A DNA stretch of 43,055 bases from Methanobacteriota archaeon (GCA_029547605.1 JAKPPB010000050.1:1-43055), one strand, 5' to 3'. Shown: positions 1 through 9,242, counted from the first letter of the stretch. The notes: generated from the letters alone by a model not told the origin. A program made the numbers and translations.

Positions 1-1
1 C

Positions 2-139
2 GCAGAGGTCGTGCTGTCTGTAAACTCTCAGATACAACGGTTTATTGTGAATCTGGACGAGGATGTAACCGAAATCCTTGGTGTCCTCGGACCGTCTTTT
101 GAAAAATATTATTTTTTGAGGGAGACCTGCGAAATGTAG
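2..139 (+). CDS. C-terminal fragment of an unidentified protein (cut by window edge)
   Basis: An open frame enters from the left edge and runs 45 codons to a TAG at 137-139. The residues have normal protein composition and end in an aromatic-rich tail (EKYYFLRETCEM). I do not recognise the family. Ends of this kind occur in some insertion-sequence transposases, but too little is visible to claim that. It could also be a chance frame, since no start or upstream domain is available. Confidence 0.35.
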   Translation, partial: AEVVLSVNSQIQRFIVNLDEDVTEILGVLGPSFEKYYFLRETCEM

Positions 140-356
140 GAGGTATTATATTAGAGGTTGGAGGGGCGAACAACGAGTAAAACTCTGAAATATCCAGGGG
201 ATCATCGATAGCGGCACCAGACAGCGAAGAGCCTGGGTTTGGTGGAGTCGCTTACACGAGGCCCTCCGACACAATCGTTGGCTCGCATTCTCCTCCACAT
301 GCCTGCTCTTTCAGGAGAAGCAAATCCTGCGATGTTTGGAGATCCGAGAATCAAAT
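140..356. other. Non-coding stretch with no recognised feature
   Basis: This stretch separates the left-edge fragment from the hppA terminator. I looked for a tRNA (T-loop GGTTCRA pattern), long inverted repeats and short ORFs with ribosome sites and found none that I could support. It could hold the remains of an insertion element end, but no terminal repeat is seen. Confidence 0.4.
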
Positions 357-363
357 AAAAAAA
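357..363 (-). terminator. Oligo-T terminator of hppA
   Basis: Seven A on the plus strand, so seven T on the minus strand, lie five bases past the hppA stop codon, followed by further T-rich bases. Archaeal RNA polymerase terminates on such T-tracts without needing a hairpin. Confidence 0.55.
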
Positions 364-368
364 GGTGA

Positions 369-2399
369 TTAGACGAGGAACATCGGCGCAAAGACGACTG
401 AGACAATGGCCATCAGTTTCAGGAGGATGTTGAGCGCCGGCCCAGCGGTGTCCTTGAAGGGGTCACCGACCGTGTCACCGGTGACTGCTGCCTTGTGTGC
501 AGCAGAGCCCTTTCCGCCCAGGTGTCCCTGCTCGATGTACTTCTTTGCATTATCCCACGCTCCACCGGTGTTTGCCATCATCACGGCAACGATGAACCCT
601 GATGAGATTGAACCCATCAGGAGGCCGGCCAGGGCATGGGTACCGAGGATAAGGCCGACTGCGAGGGGCGCCGCGATGGCGAGCACACCAGGGGCGATCA
701 TCTGCTTGAGCGCCGCATTCGTGGAGATGGTGATGCATGCCCCGTAATCGGGGTCAGTCTTGCCCTCCATAAGGCCCGGGATCTCCTTGAACTGACGCCG
801 GACCTCCTGGACGATATAACCTGCCGCCTTTCCCACCGCTGTCATCGTGAAGGAGCAGAAGAGGAACGGCAGCATTGCGCCGATGAGGACACCAACGAAG
901 ACGACCGGCTCAAGCATGTTCACGATCTCCATGTTCACTGCCTGGGTATACGCGACGAAGAGGCCGAGGGCCGTCAGCGCAGCGCCGCCGATGGCAAAGC
1001 CCTTGCCGATGGCGGCAGTGGTGTTCCCCACCGCGTCAAGGGTGTCGGTGATGCCGCGGACTTCTTTTGGCTGGTGGGACATCTCGGCGATGCCGCCGGC
1101 GTTGTCTGCGACCGGGCCATAGGCATCGACAGAGAGGGTGATGCCAAGCGTTGCGAGCATCCCCACACCCGCAATTGCCACGCCATAGAGGCCTGCCTGC
1201 TGGGCGGCGATGAGGATTGCTGCGACGATGATGATGACGGGAAAGACCGTGCTCTCGAACCCGATAGCAAGCCCGGTGATGATGTTGGTTGCCGCTCCGG
1301 TCTCCGATGAATTTGCGATCCTCTGAGTCGGCGGGCGCTCGTAGGACGTATAATACTCAGTAATAAGCCCGATGAGGAACCCTGCGACGAGACCGGCTAT
1401 GGTCGCCACAAATACCCCGATATACTGGGGACCAAGGATCATGGTAACCATCGCATAGGCGGCGATCACGGTGAGGATAAGACTCACGAATGTCCCTGTA
1501 TTGAAGGCCTTGTGAATTGCACTGCTCTCGTTCTTTGAGGTCCGTACAAAGAAGCTCCCGATGATGGAGGCGACGATCCCAAGGCCCGCAATGAACATGG
1601 GCAGAAGGACCAGGTTAAGGGGCGCGATTCCCATGAACTGGGTAGTTGCGACAAGAGAGACTCCCATCAGCATGGTGGCGACGATAGAGCCCACGTACGA
1701 CTCGTAGAGGTCGGCACCCATGCCTGCGATGTCACCCACGTTGTCACCCACGTTGTCAGCGATGACTGCCGGGTTCCGGGGGTCGTCTTCGGGGATTCCC
1801 GCCTCAACTTTCCCGACCAGGTCGGCTCCCACATCGGCAGCCTTGGTAAAGATGCCGCCGCCGACACGGGCAAAGAGGGCAATCGAACTTGCACCGAGAG
1901 AGAACCCGGAGAGGATGCTGATTATCTCCGGAAGCCCGAGATTGGTAAGCGAGTTCAGCGCCAGGAAGAGTGTCGAGAGTCCGAGCAGGCCAAGGCCGAC
2001 AACGAGCAGCCCCATGACCATTCCCGAAGAGAATGAGACTTTAAACGCCCTCGCCATTCCTTCCCGGGCCGCATTTGTGGTCCGGACGTTAGCCATGGTG
2101 GCGGCGGTCATACCAACATAGCCGGCGAGTGCGGAGAGGACCGCACCTACCAGGAATGCAACCGATGTGAGGGGGTGGATCCCTGGTGCAAGGTAGAGCA
2201 CGACGGCGATTATTACAACAACGACTGCGATTGCCTTGTACTGGCTTTTGAGATACACCATTGACCCCAAACGGATAGCACTCGCAATCTTCTGCATCAG
2301 TTCAGTCCCTGTGCCCTCCCGCTTCATGAGCATGAAGGAGTACCCGGCAAAGACCAGGCCCAGCAGGGCACAGACGGGAACAATGAAGAACATATCCAT
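369..2399 (-). CDS. hppA: Membrane-bound (sodium/proton) pumping pyrophosphatase
   Basis: Hydrolyses cytoplasmic pyrophosphate and pumps cations outward. The 676-residue, roughly 16-helix protein carries the family signatures: a [11 protein letters not shown] substrate loop near residue 190, the [21 protein letters not shown] segment just after it, and a GNTTAA motif near residue 460. Alanine rather than lysine in GNTTAA is the mark of the potassium-dependent group. The gate helix reads DLYESY (near residue 233), with the glutamate where sodium-pumping enzymes such as the Thermotoga one have it, not four residues later as in plant proton pumps; I infer Na+ or Na+/H+ pumping. The ATG at 2397-2399 was chosen because GGAGG lies 10 bases before it; an upstream ATG at 2435 would sit inside a hairpin. 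The gene lies downstream of polB on the same strand but has its own TATA-like box near 2474-2482. Confidence 0.96.
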   Translation of the reverse strand: MDMFFIVPVCALLGLVFAGYSFMLMKREGTGTELMQKIASAIRLGSMVYLKSQYKAIAVVVVIIAVVLYLAPGIHPLTSVAFLVGAVLSALAGYVGMTAATMANVRTTNAAREGMARAFKVSFSSGMVMGLLVVGLGLLGLSTLFLALNSLTNLGLPEIISILSGFSLGASSIALFARVGGGIFTKAADVGADLVGKVEAGIPEDDPRNPAVIADNVGDNVGDIAGMGADLYESYVGSIVATMLMGVSLVATTQFMGIAPLNLVLLPMFIAGLGIVASIIGSFFVRTSKNESSAIHKAFNTGTFVSLILTVIAAYAMVTMILGPQYIGVFVATIAGLVAGFLIGLITEYYTSYERPPTQRIANSSETGAATNIITGLAIGFESTVFPVIIIVAAILIAAQQAGLYGVAIAGVGMLATLGITLSVDAYGPVADNAGGIAEMSHQPKEVRGITDTLDAVGNTTAAIGKGFAIGGAALTALGLFVAYTQAVNMEIVNMLEPVVFVGVLIGAMLPFLFCSFTMTAVGKAAGYIVQEVRRQFKEIPGLMEGKTDPDYGACITISTNAALKQMIAPGVLAIAAPLAVGLILGTHALAGLLMGSISSGFIVAVMMANTGGAWDNAKKYIEQGHLGGKGSAAHKAAVTGDTVGDPFKDTAGPALNILLKLMAIVSVVFAPMFLV

Positions 2400-2409
2400 A
2401 CTTACAAAA

Positions 2410-2433
2410 CCTCCGGAGAATATCCGATTCTCC
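2410..2433 (-). promoter_or_regulatory. Leader hairpin abutting the hppA ribosome-binding site
   Basis: A perfect 7-bp inverted repeat (GGAGAAT at 2415-2421, ATTCTCC at 2427-2433, 5-base loop) lies in the hppA leader and ends exactly where the GGAGG ribosome site (2410-2414, minus strand) begins. The TTCTCC arm could alternatively pair with that GGAGG, so two exclusive structures are possible. A TATA-like box near 2474-2482 would place the hairpin inside the transcript. Regulatory function is inferred. Confidence 0.4.
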
Positions 2434-2624
2434 ATGCATACCAGATGATTATCTCAGATGAATCGACCCTGGCACATAAAAAACTACATGAAAGCAGTTG
2501 AGGGTGGATTCTGCAGTAAGGGGAGAAGACCAGCCTCTTCGATGACTGAAATCCCGTGAGACGATAAAGGACAGTGGAGGTCGAGGGGCTCCAGGATACG
2601 CAACAGGGAGCATCGGAGCATGCT

Positions 2625-4139
2625 TCAGGTAAAGTCAAGTACCCGCGTGGAGAGGGTCTGGAGGTCAAGAACAACTGCCCGTCCCGGCGTGGGTGTGATA
2701 TTCATCTGCTTCTGGAATGCAGTCTGGCCCTGCCACGTGCCTGAGTTCACGCATAGTACTCCGCGGTAATCGGTAATCCCCATGATATGCACGTGGCCGG
2801 TGTGCAACACCTCGGGAATGGGGTCAATGATCAGGGTGTCCTCTTTTCCCGCCGCGATCGGCGTCCTTTTTCCGTACGTGGGGGCAAGGTGCCGCCTCTG
2901 CAGCATCCCTATCATCATGGGTGCGGCATTCTCATATGAGGCGCCGGGGATGAGGCTGATGAAGTCGTCGATTGATCGGCCATGGTACATCTGCACCCTC
3001 ACCCCCTGGAGGCTGACGAGCGCAGGGTTCTCCACCATGATGCAGTTTGTAGGAAAATTCGCGGTAAAATCGGGGGGTATGGCGGGCTGGGGCTCAGCGG
3101 CCCTGACCACGTCGTGGTTGCCCGGGGAGATGACAATCTTCATGCGGGAGGGGAGGTCCCGGAGCATCGACCCGAAGACCTCGTACTGCTCGTAGATATT
3201 GGTGATAGTCAGCTCCTGCTCCTGGTTGGGGTAGACACCGATACCGTCCACGAGGTCCCCTGCGATGAGGAGGTAGGAGGCATCCGAGTCGGAGAGCCAG
3301 TCTGCGAAGCGGCTCCAGGCATCTTCGAGGAATGTATCACTTCCGACATGGACGTCGGATATAAGCACCGCAGACCCCGGGGTCTCACTCCTGAATGGAG
3401 CATGGGTGAGCGGGATATCCGGCCTGAAGAGCTGTTCGGCAAAAAAGAGTCGGCCGTCGCCCGAGAGCGTCCCTTTCACCCCCACGACTTCGTCGGGGAC
3501 CAGGGTCTCTGCTTCCTGGAACTGCGGGCGCTCTTTGTGGAACAGAACGGAGATTGAGCCGGATGAATCCTCGATCTCCACGATGCGGTGGCCGTTTGTG
3601 GTCGTCTTGGACTCCATGACGAGCCCCATGATGGAGCATGCCTCCTGGCGGTACCGGGAGCCTTTCTTGAGTGCCTCTATGGGCATGGGTGCAGCCCTTG
3701 GCCGGATACATTCACCAAGCCGCTGGTACCTGTCACGGAAATAATGGCAATAGTCCGTGATTTGCGAAATACTCTTTGTGTTACCCGCCGCCCCCCGTAT
3801 CACCTCGCATGAAGGGTCCGTAAGGAACCTGGCACCGTCACGGTCCTGGTGAAGGCCGGGTATGTGCTGCACGGACACGACGATGGTGTCACCGGGAACG
3901 CTTGCGATGATCTGGTCGATGAGGCCAGGGTCATCCTTCTCGGAGAGATAGCGGACCACCTCTGGGTGCACCTGCATCTTGGTTGCGAGGAACCGCTGCA
4001 CAATGGTGGCCGCATCGAGCATTGCATCTATATCGACGGGCCCGGATATAGGATTTTCACTCTTCTCTTCCGGTGCCTGATCTGCAGGGGTCAGGTATTT
4101 TGGTCCAGGTCGGATACATCCCATCCTGGGGGTGTGCAC
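2625..4139 (-). CDS. polB: DNA polymerase D small subunit DP1 (3'-5' exonuclease)
   Basis: Small subunit of the euryarchaeal replicative polymerase PolD; it gives proofreading and binds the DP2 catalytic subunit. The N-terminal part (to about residue 160) is poorly conserved, followed by an OB-fold region (about 165-240) and a calcineurin-like phosphoesterase domain. The metal-binding motifs SDVHVGS, AGDLVDG, SPGNHD and HTGHVH are all intact, so nuclease activity is expected. The length of 504 residues is usual. The frame opens at GTG 4137-4139; ATG at 4124 and ATG at 4022 are alternatives, none with a clear ribosome site. A TATA-like stretch near 4170-4178 would put transcription start about 10 bases before the GTG. 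It is divergent from the signal peptidase gene. Confidence 0.95.
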   Translation of the reverse strand: MHTPRMGCIRPGPKYLTPADQAPEEKSENPISGPVDIDAMLDAATIVQRFLATKMQVHPEVVRYLSEKDDPGLIDQIIASVPGDTIVVSVQHIPGLHQDRDGARFLTDPSCEVIRGAAGNTKSISQITDYCHYFRDRYQRLGECIRPRAAPMPIEALKKGSRYRQEACSIMGLVMESKTTTNGHRIVEIEDSSGSISVLFHKERPQFQEAETLVPDEVVGVKGTLSGDGRLFFAEQLFRPDIPLTHAPFRSETPGSAVLISDVHVGSDTFLEDAWSRFADWLSDSDASYLLIAGDLVDGIGVYPNQEQELTITNIYEQYEVFGSMLRDLPSRMKIVISPGNHDVVRAAEPQPAIPPDFTANFPTNCIMVENPALVSLQGVRVQMYHGRSIDDFISLIPGASYENAAPMMIGMLQRRHLAPTYGKRTPIAAGKEDTLIIDPIPEVLHTGHVHIMGITDYRGVLCVNSGTWQGQTAFQKQMNITPTPGRAVVLDLQTLSTRVLDFT

Positions 4140-4187
4140 CCGTGCAATCCCTTATTAGGCCCCGGAGGAAATATTCAAACTCCAACA

Positions 4188-5057
4188 ATGTCGCGCACAA
4201 AGCCCGAAGAGAGTAAACCCGGGCTATGGGAACAGTTCAAAACAAGCGGGAATCCCTGGGTATCGCTCGCAAGGGAGCTTGTGTGGGTCGCCGCGGTCGT
4301 GGGTGGAATCGCTCTTGCCCTCTTCCTTGTCTCCGGGACATGGCCCGCGGTTGTGACAATCGAGTCAGAGAGTATGGTCCCGCACATGCAGGTCGGGGAC
4401 CTGGTTTTCGTCGTCAGCGCCGACAGGTTTGGTGACCTGCAGAGCTGGGCCAGCGGGAAGGAAGTGGGGTACCAAAAATATGGTGATTACGGGGATGTCC
4501 TCATCTATCGGCCGAACGATGCCCCGAATCCCCCGGTCTACATCCCGTTTCTCACGACAGGAGTCCATCCCATCATCCACAGGGCGATGGACCGCATCAG
4601 TGCCGGGGAGAAGATCCCCAAGTATTACAACCTCTACCGCGGTCAGGTGACCCCCGTCCGGTACGTTCCGGCCACGATCCAGAACAACAGCCTTGTCCTT
4701 GAGGATGGGACCATCGTTACCCCGGAAAATGCCGATCCTGAAAACGGATACCTTGTGGAGACCTCCCTTATTACCACACATCCCGGCTATATCACGAAAG
4801 GGGACAACAACCTTGTCAGTGATCAGGGAGGATATCTCTCCTCGGTACCTGGCCAGATCATCATGCCTGTAAAAGACGAATGGATCGTCGGGAAGGCGCT
4901 CTTCTCCATCCCATTCCTCGGGTACCTCCCACTGAACATCGTGCCGGTCGCAATCATCCTCATCGCACTCATGCTCGTCTGGGAATACTATGCAGGGAAA
5001 AAGGAGAGGGAACCCAAGGAGCGAACGGTTCGCCTGAAAGGGAAGAAAGAGAAATGA
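4188..5057 (+). CDS. Signal peptidase I, archaeal/ER type (S26B)
   Basis: Membrane serine protease that removes signal peptides from exported proteins. It has 289 residues with an N-terminal membrane helix (about 30-52) and a C-terminal one (about 245-268), so both ends are cytoplasmic. The box B motif ESMVPHM holds the nucleophile Ser62, the box D motif IIHRAM has His131 in place of the bacterial lysine, and KGDNN (Asp206) is box E. This Ser/His pattern is that of Sec11 and archaeal enzymes. The frame is open far upstream, but the ATG at 4188 is the first start outside the divergent polB gene and gives a sensible N-terminus. A basic KKEREPKERTVRLKGKKEK tail follows the last helix. cofH follows 12 bases later, probably in the same transcript. 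Confidence 0.93.
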   Translation: MSRTKPEESKPGLWEQFKTSGNPWVSLARELVWVAAVVGGIALALFLVSGTWPAVVTIESESMVPHMQVGDLVFVVSADRFGDLQSWASGKEVGYQKYGDYGDVLIYRPNDAPNPPVYIPFLTTGVHPIIHRAMDRISAGEKIPKYYNLYRGQVTPVRYVPATIQNNSLVLEDGTIVTPENADPENGYLVETSLITTHPGYITKGDNNLVSDQGGYLSSVPGQIIMPVKDEWIVGKALFSIPFLGYLPLNIVPVAIILIALMLVWEYYAGKKEREPKERTVRLKGKKEK

Positions 5058-5069
5058 TATGGCAAGACG

Positions 5070-6176
5070 ATGAACCTTCGCTCTATTCTCTCCGATGCGG
5101 TCGCAGGGCACCGGCTCTCTGAAAAGGAAGCAGAATTTCTCCTCTCCACCAGGGGCAGGGCGGTCTTTGAGGTATGCAGTGCCGCAGACCAGGTGAGAGA
5201 GGAGAGGGCAGGGCCGGTGGTCACCTACGTCCGCAACCAGAACCTGCACCTCTCCAACATCTGCAAGAACCTCTGCGGCTTCTGTGCGTTTGGGAGAAAA
5301 GCCACAGACCCGGGCGCATTCTGCGATGATCGGGACACCGTCAGGAGGAAGGTGAGGCTCGCGCTCGGGCGCAATGTCAGCGAGATATGCCTCCTCTCGG
5401 GAGTGAACCCCGAGTTCGATGCTGCGCGCTACCTTGAGATCCTATCCTGGGTGAAGGAGGATGCACCCGGAGTGCATATCCATGCCTTCTCTCCCGACGA
5501 GGTGAGCCATGCTGCCGCCCGTTCGGGCCTCACTACCCGCGAGGTCATGGAGGCGATGAAGCGGGCAGGGCTTGGTTCTCTTCAGGGGACTGCCGCAGAG
5601 ATCCTGGTAGACAGCGTGCGGGCGGTAATCTGCCCGTCAAAGGTACCAACAGCGGAATGGGTGAGGATCATCAGAGAGGCCCATGGCCTCGGCATTCCCA
5701 CCACCGCCACCATCATGTACGGATCCTGCGAGACCCCAGCAGACAGGGTCGCCCACCTCTCAATCCTGAGGGAAATCCAGGATGATACTGGGGGATTTAC
5801 CGAGCTTGTGCCCCTCTCTTATCTCCACCAGAATACGCGTCTCTTTGTCGAGGGACGTGCTCCAGCAGGTGCGACAGGAAGGGAGGATCTTCTCTTCACG
5901 GCGGTCTCACGTCTCTTTCTTGACAATTTCAGGAATATCCAGGTCTCCTGGGGAAAACTGGGGGTGAAACTTGCCCAGATGGCCCTCCTCTCTGGAGGAA
6001 ATGATCTTGCGGGGACAATGTTCTCAGACGATGTCTCAGGCGAGGCAGGGGCCTCTGGAGCGGAGTATCTTGACCCTGCTGAGATGGAACGCATAGTTGC
6101 GGATATCGGCAGGGTGCTGCGGCGCAGGCTGACGGACTATACCCTGGCAGATGATCAGTCCCCTGCCCACGAGTAG
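5070..6176 (+). CDS. cofH: Fo synthase subunit 2, CofH (copy 1)
   Basis: Radical SAM enzyme that joins tyrosine to 5-amino-6-ribitylaminouracil, the first radical step to Fo, the deazaflavin core of coenzyme F420; CofG finishes the ring. The 368-residue protein has CX3CX2C at Cys65, Cys69 and Cys72 for the 4Fe-4S cluster. CofH signatures include TYVRNQN before the cluster, GTAAEILVD in the middle, and VSWGKLGVKLAQ and GGNDLAGTM near the end. It overlaps the convergent radical SAM gene by 22 bases at the 3' ends. A closely similar second copy lies at 7979. No cofG is in the window. Copy 1 differs at several otherwise shared positions (CAFGRK for CGFSRK; HAFSPDE for HASNPME), so it may be the more diverged paralogue. 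Confidence 0.93.
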   Translation: MNLRSILSDAVAGHRLSEKEAEFLLSTRGRAVFEVCSAADQVREERAGPVVTYVRNQNLHLSNICKNLCGFCAFGRKATDPGAFCDDRDTVRRKVRLALGRNVSEICLLSGVNPEFDAARYLEILSWVKEDAPGVHIHAFSPDEVSHAAARSGLTTREVMEAMKRAGLGSLQGTAAEILVDSVRAVICPSKVPTAEWVRIIREAHGLGIPTTATIMYGSCETPADRVAHLSILREIQDDTGGFTELVPLSYLHQNTRLFVEGRAPAGATGREDLLFTAVSRLFLDNFRNIQVSWGKLGVKLAQMALLSGGNDLAGTMFSDDVSGEAGASGAEYLDPAEMERIVADIGRVLRRRLTDYTLADDQSPAHE

Positions 6177-7096
6177 AAGATTCCGCGCTCCCCTCTCTTC
6201 ATCTTCAGGCGGGGGTCGACGGAGAGCATCCTCAACAGTTTTCCCACCTCCTCGCGGTGTAGCCCCGTTGACTCGGAAATCTCCCCTATGGTGCAGGGAC
6301 GGCGAATGATCATCTCCACGATCACCGATGCAGGATCAGGGGATGAGTCCCCCCTGTGACCATGAGTGGCAGCGGGAGGGATGGATTCCACATAGGGAAG
6401 ACCGAGCATCCGGGCAGCGTCCTGTAGCTCCTGCGGGCTCGCCGGGCGGACCCATTGTTCCGTTCCCGGGCGATCCAGAGTGTTCAACTGGACCCTGTCT
6501 GGGTGGATTCTCCCGATCTCGGCTCCAAGCGCTGCAAGGTGATCCCGGCTCATGTTCACGCCCGGGATGAGGAAGACCTCGAGCCAGATCTCCCCGTGAT
6601 AGACCGTGCGGAACTCCCGGAGCCCTTCTCGCAGTCTCCTGATCGTAAGGCCAGGGGAAGGCCTGTGCATCCGCTGGAATATCTCTTCGTCCACGGTAGA
6701 GAGCGTGGGAATGACCACGTCTGCGAAGAGAAGCTCATGCTGTACCTGCCGGTCCCAGAGGAGGGTTCCATTGGTGAGGACTGCGAGTGGATAGGCGGGA
6801 AAGTTGGTCTTGATGAATCCGATCACCCTGCCGAGGGAGAGCGAAAGAGTCGGTTCTCCTGAACCGGAGAGGGTGACGTAATCGAGCACCGGGTTGCCGG
6901 AAAAGAACTGTCTCAGTTCCTCTTCGATCTCGGATGGAGGGAAAAACTCCTGCCTTTGGAGGTTCTTTGCAGTGGTATGCCCGACTTCACAATACACGCA
7001 GTCGAAGGTGCACACCTTGTAGGGAACAAGGTCTACGCCAAGAGATCGTCCCAGGCGACGGGACAAGACAGGTCCGAAGAGGTGGGAATATCCCAT
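6155..7096 (-). CDS. Radical SAM protein with C-terminal winged helix (COG0731-like)
   Basis: A 313-residue radical SAM protein of unknown substrate. The cluster motif CTFDCVYC (Cys29, Cys33, Cys36; CX3CX2C) is followed by the GSGEPTLS motif typical of the SAM-binding GGE region. About residues 245-313 read as a winged-helix DNA-binding or protein-binding module (TIGEISESTGLHREEVGKLL). The family is widespread in archaea and resembles COG0731 Fe-S oxidoreductases. It lies between two cofH copies and converges on the first with a 22-base overlap, but nothing in the sequence links it to F420 synthesis. The wHTH suggests a regulatory or tethering role; this is inference. Confidence 0.82.
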   Translation of the reverse strand: MGYSHLFGPVLSRRLGRSLGVDLVPYKVCTFDCVYCEVGHTTAKNLQRQEFFPPSEIEEELRQFFSGNPVLDYVTLSGSGEPTLSLSLGRVIGFIKTNFPAYPLAVLTNGTLLWDRQVQHELLFADVVIPTLSTVDEEIFQRMHRPSPGLTIRRLREGLREFRTVYHGEIWLEVFLIPGVNMSRDHLAALGAEIGRIHPDRVQLNTLDRPGTEQWVRPASPQELQDAARMLGLPYVESIPPAATHGHRGDSSPDPASVIVEMIIRRPCTIGEISESTGLHREEVGKLLRMLSVDPRLKMKRGERGIFYSWAGD

Positions 7097-7590
7097 TGGT
7101 GTACTACTTCATGCCGGGTGTTTCTTTAATTGTTGGTTGGTCACATCTGTGTGAAAAAATACGCAGGCAACGCTGAATCAGGGCGCCATTCCAAGTCTCC
7201 ATGCTGTTTTATGTGGCAGACTGATCTGAGTGTGTCCTCTGCATACCTGCCCAGTCTTGAAACCGCTGCGGGAGACCCCTTACTGTGGCAGCAGCGTGTC
7301 ACCGCATACGGTGAGTATGGGTGGATAGTTCCCGCAGAATATACCTGGGTCGGCAATCCTGCCTATTCCATACAGAGAAGAGCCCTTTTCAAGTGCCAGG
7401 GGACTAAAAGACTCCCAGGAGGACTCTTTAGAGAGACCTGCAGGATTCCAGGAGAAAATGTGCGGATGTATTGATCTACGACAAGAAGATACCCCTGGAC
7501 ATACATTCCGGGAATTCGAAAGGATGGTGCAGGACGAGGGGCAATGGTATGGCGGGAGAGGGATTCCAGGATGCAGGAGAAAAAAGATGA
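7097..7590. other. 494-base gap without a supported gene
   Basis: Open frames exist here, the longest on the plus strand at 7130-7474, but it has no ribosome site, no recognisable family and no clear start. A stretch of that frame (about 7210-7390) has protein-like composition, so a decayed gene cannot be excluded. I see no RNA gene, repeat or T-tract terminator. Confidence 0.4.
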
Positions 7591-7911
7591 TCAGGAGAGG
7601 AGGTCAAGTGCATCCTTTCCTGTCATCCCTACGGAGACACCCAGTCTTTGCGCCCCTTCGTTTGCCTCCTTCACCACGCCCGCCAGCAGATCGGCAATGG
7701 TTGACACAGATGAACCGCGAGAAGGCCTGACACGAGCGGCCGGATAGCCGAACTTCTCAAGGGCTGCGACGTCGATCGCACCGCATCCCACAAGTCCTCC
7801 CGCTGCGACGACCCCGACAAGGCTCACCGGCCCGAGCGGGACCACGAATCCCTTCCCCACCGAATTCCTGAGCAAGACCTGTTCTTCCTGCATGTAAGAG
7901 AGATCTGTCAC
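7591..7911 (-). CDS. DUF1805 domain protein (YunC-like)
   Basis: Small protein of 106 residues covering the whole DUF1805 domain, a family of unknown function found in archaea and in Bacillus (YunC). Visible signatures are the glycine-rich GFVVPLGPVSLVGVVAAGG strand region, KFGYPAARVR near residue 80, and the helix TIADLLAGVVKEANEGAQRLG leading to GMTGKDALDLL at the end. No catalytic motif is evident. It is divergent from cofH copy 2 with 67 bases between starts, and may or may not be functionally linked. Confidence 0.85.
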   Translation of the reverse strand: MTDLSYMQEEQVLLRNSVGKGFVVPLGPVSLVGVVAAGGLVGCGAIDVAALEKFGYPAARVRPSRGSSVSTIADLLAGVVKEANEGAQRLGVSVGMTGKDALDLLS

Positions 7912-7940
7912 GGATTGGTTATGAATGCCATGGAGTGGGG

Positions 7941-7947
7941 TTTTATA
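7941..7947 (+). promoter_or_regulatory. TATA box of cofH copy 2
   Basis: TTTTATA lies about 34 bases before the cofH start codon, in the divergent gap with the DUF1805 gene. Transcription would start roughly 10 bases before the ATG, giving a very short leader. Confidence 0.45.
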
Positions 7948-7978
7948 GTCATGACCGCACTACTCTGTCAGAGGACCC

Positions 7979-9112
7979 ATGTCAATTGGGAGCACGGTCG
8001 CATCACCCCCGTTCCGGGGAAGGAGCCTTGAGGTGTTGCTTGGCGATGTGCGGGAGGGCCACAGGCTCACCCAGGAGGAAGCGGCAGGACTGTTCAAGGT
8101 GAAGGGAAGAGATGTCTGGCGGGTGGCGGGCGCAGCGGACGAACAGAGGGAGCGCCTTGTCGGAGATGAGGTCACGTACGTGCGCAACCAGAACATCAAT
8201 GTCACAAATCTCTGTATCAATTCCTGCGGGTTCTGCGGGTTCTCCCGGAAACCCGGCGACGAGGATGCGTACCACTTTCCTGCCCAGGTAGTCAGAGAGA
8301 AGGCAGCGCTCGCCCACGCGAGAGGTGTGACCGAGATCTGCACCGTCTCCGGGCTTCACCCGGATTTTGATGCAGGATCGTATCTTGAGATCATCTCCTC
8401 TATCCGCGAGGCTGCGCCCGGCGTCCACATCCACGCGAGCAACCCGATGGAAGTCGCATACGGGGCGAGGAAGAGTGGCATCACCACGGTCGAGATGCTT
8501 GGGATGATGAAGGAGGTGGGGCTTGGATCCCTCTGCGGGACTGCGGCAGAGATCCTGGTTGACGAGGTCCGGGATATTATCTGTCCGGGAAAGGTCTCGA
8601 CTGCGGAATGGGTGCGAATTATCAGGGAGGCCCATTCTCTCGGCATCCCATCAACGGCGACCATCATGTACGGCCACTGCGAGACCGCGGAGGACCGGGC
8701 ACGGCACCTTGAGATCATCAGGGATATCCAGGACGAGACCGAAGGGTTCACCGAGTTCGTCCCGCTCAGTTTCATCCACCGCGAGACACCGCTCTTTCGC
8801 AGGGGGCTGGCCCGTGCCGGGGCGACGGGAAGAGAAGACATCCTGATGACCGCCGTCTCCCGCCTTTTCCTGGACAATATCCCGCACATTCAGGTCTCCT
8901 GGGTGAAGCTCGGGCTTAAAATGGCGCAGATGTGCCTTATCGCAGGGGGAGACGACCTCGGGGGAACGATGTTCGAGGAGAGCATATCAAAAGGTGCCGG
9001 GGCAACGGACACCGACTACCTGGACCCCGCGGAGATGCGCCGCATGGCCGAGGACATCGGCAGGACGCTCCGGCAGAGGACCACTCTCTATACCCCTCCA
9101 GGGGAGACCTGA
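7979..9112 (+). CDS. cofH: Fo synthase subunit 2, CofH (copy 2)
   Basis: Second CofH, catalysing the radical coupling of tyrosine with 5-amino-6-ribitylaminouracil on the way to Fo/F420. It has 377 residues with CX3CX2C at Cys79, Cys83 and Cys86 and the same framework as copy 1 (TYVRNQN, GTAAEILVD, STAEWVRIIREAH, VSWVKLGLKMAQ, GGDDLGGTM). The N-terminus is about 13 residues longer than copy 1. Two CofH paralogues are known in other Methanomicrobia and Methanosarcinales; why both are kept is not settled. It has its own promoter and ends in a convergent gap with two hairpins before the flavoprotein gene. Confidence 0.94.
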   Translation: MSIGSTVASPPFRGRSLEVLLGDVREGHRLTQEEAAGLFKVKGRDVWRVAGAADEQRERLVGDEVTYVRNQNINVTNLCINSCGFCGFSRKPGDEDAYHFPAQVVREKAALAHARGVTEICTVSGLHPDFDAGSYLEIISSIREAAPGVHIHASNPMEVAYGARKSGITTVEMLGMMKEVGLGSLCGTAAEILVDEVRDIICPGKVSTAEWVRIIREAHSLGIPSTATIMYGHCETAEDRARHLEIIRDIQDETEGFTEFVPLSFIHRETPLFRRGLARAGATGREDILMTAVSRLFLDNIPHIQVSWVKLGLKMAQMCLIAGGDDLGGTMFEESISKGAGATDTDYLDPAEMRRMAEDIGRTLRQRTTLYTPPGET

Positions 9113-9175
9113 TCAGGGGTCCTCCATCCATTTCTGCGCAGAAGGTCTCAAACCCCGCGTACAGTTCGCATCCAA

Positions 9176-9242
9176 CCCCTCCTCTCTTTAAGAGACAGGG
9201 GATGTGCTCCTTGCCATCGTCCTCATGGGCGTCAGAACGCCC
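9176..9242. terminator. Tandem hairpins between convergent genes
   Basis: Two hairpins lie between cofH and the flavoprotein gene. The first (9176-9201) has an outer CCCCT/AGGGG stem and an inner TCTCTT/AAGAGA stem. The second (9227-9242) is GGGCGT, loop CAGA, ACGCCC. Neither has a T-tract, so a role in bidirectional termination or RNA stability is inferred only from position. Confidence 0.4.

Noticed and set aside
140-356. tRNA or small RNA gene at the left edge
   Set aside because: No T-loop consensus or cloverleaf pairing could be found.
3849-4187. Upstream extension of the signal peptidase frame
   Set aside because: It lies across the divergent polB gene, and the ATG at 4188 gives a normal signal peptidase N-terminus.
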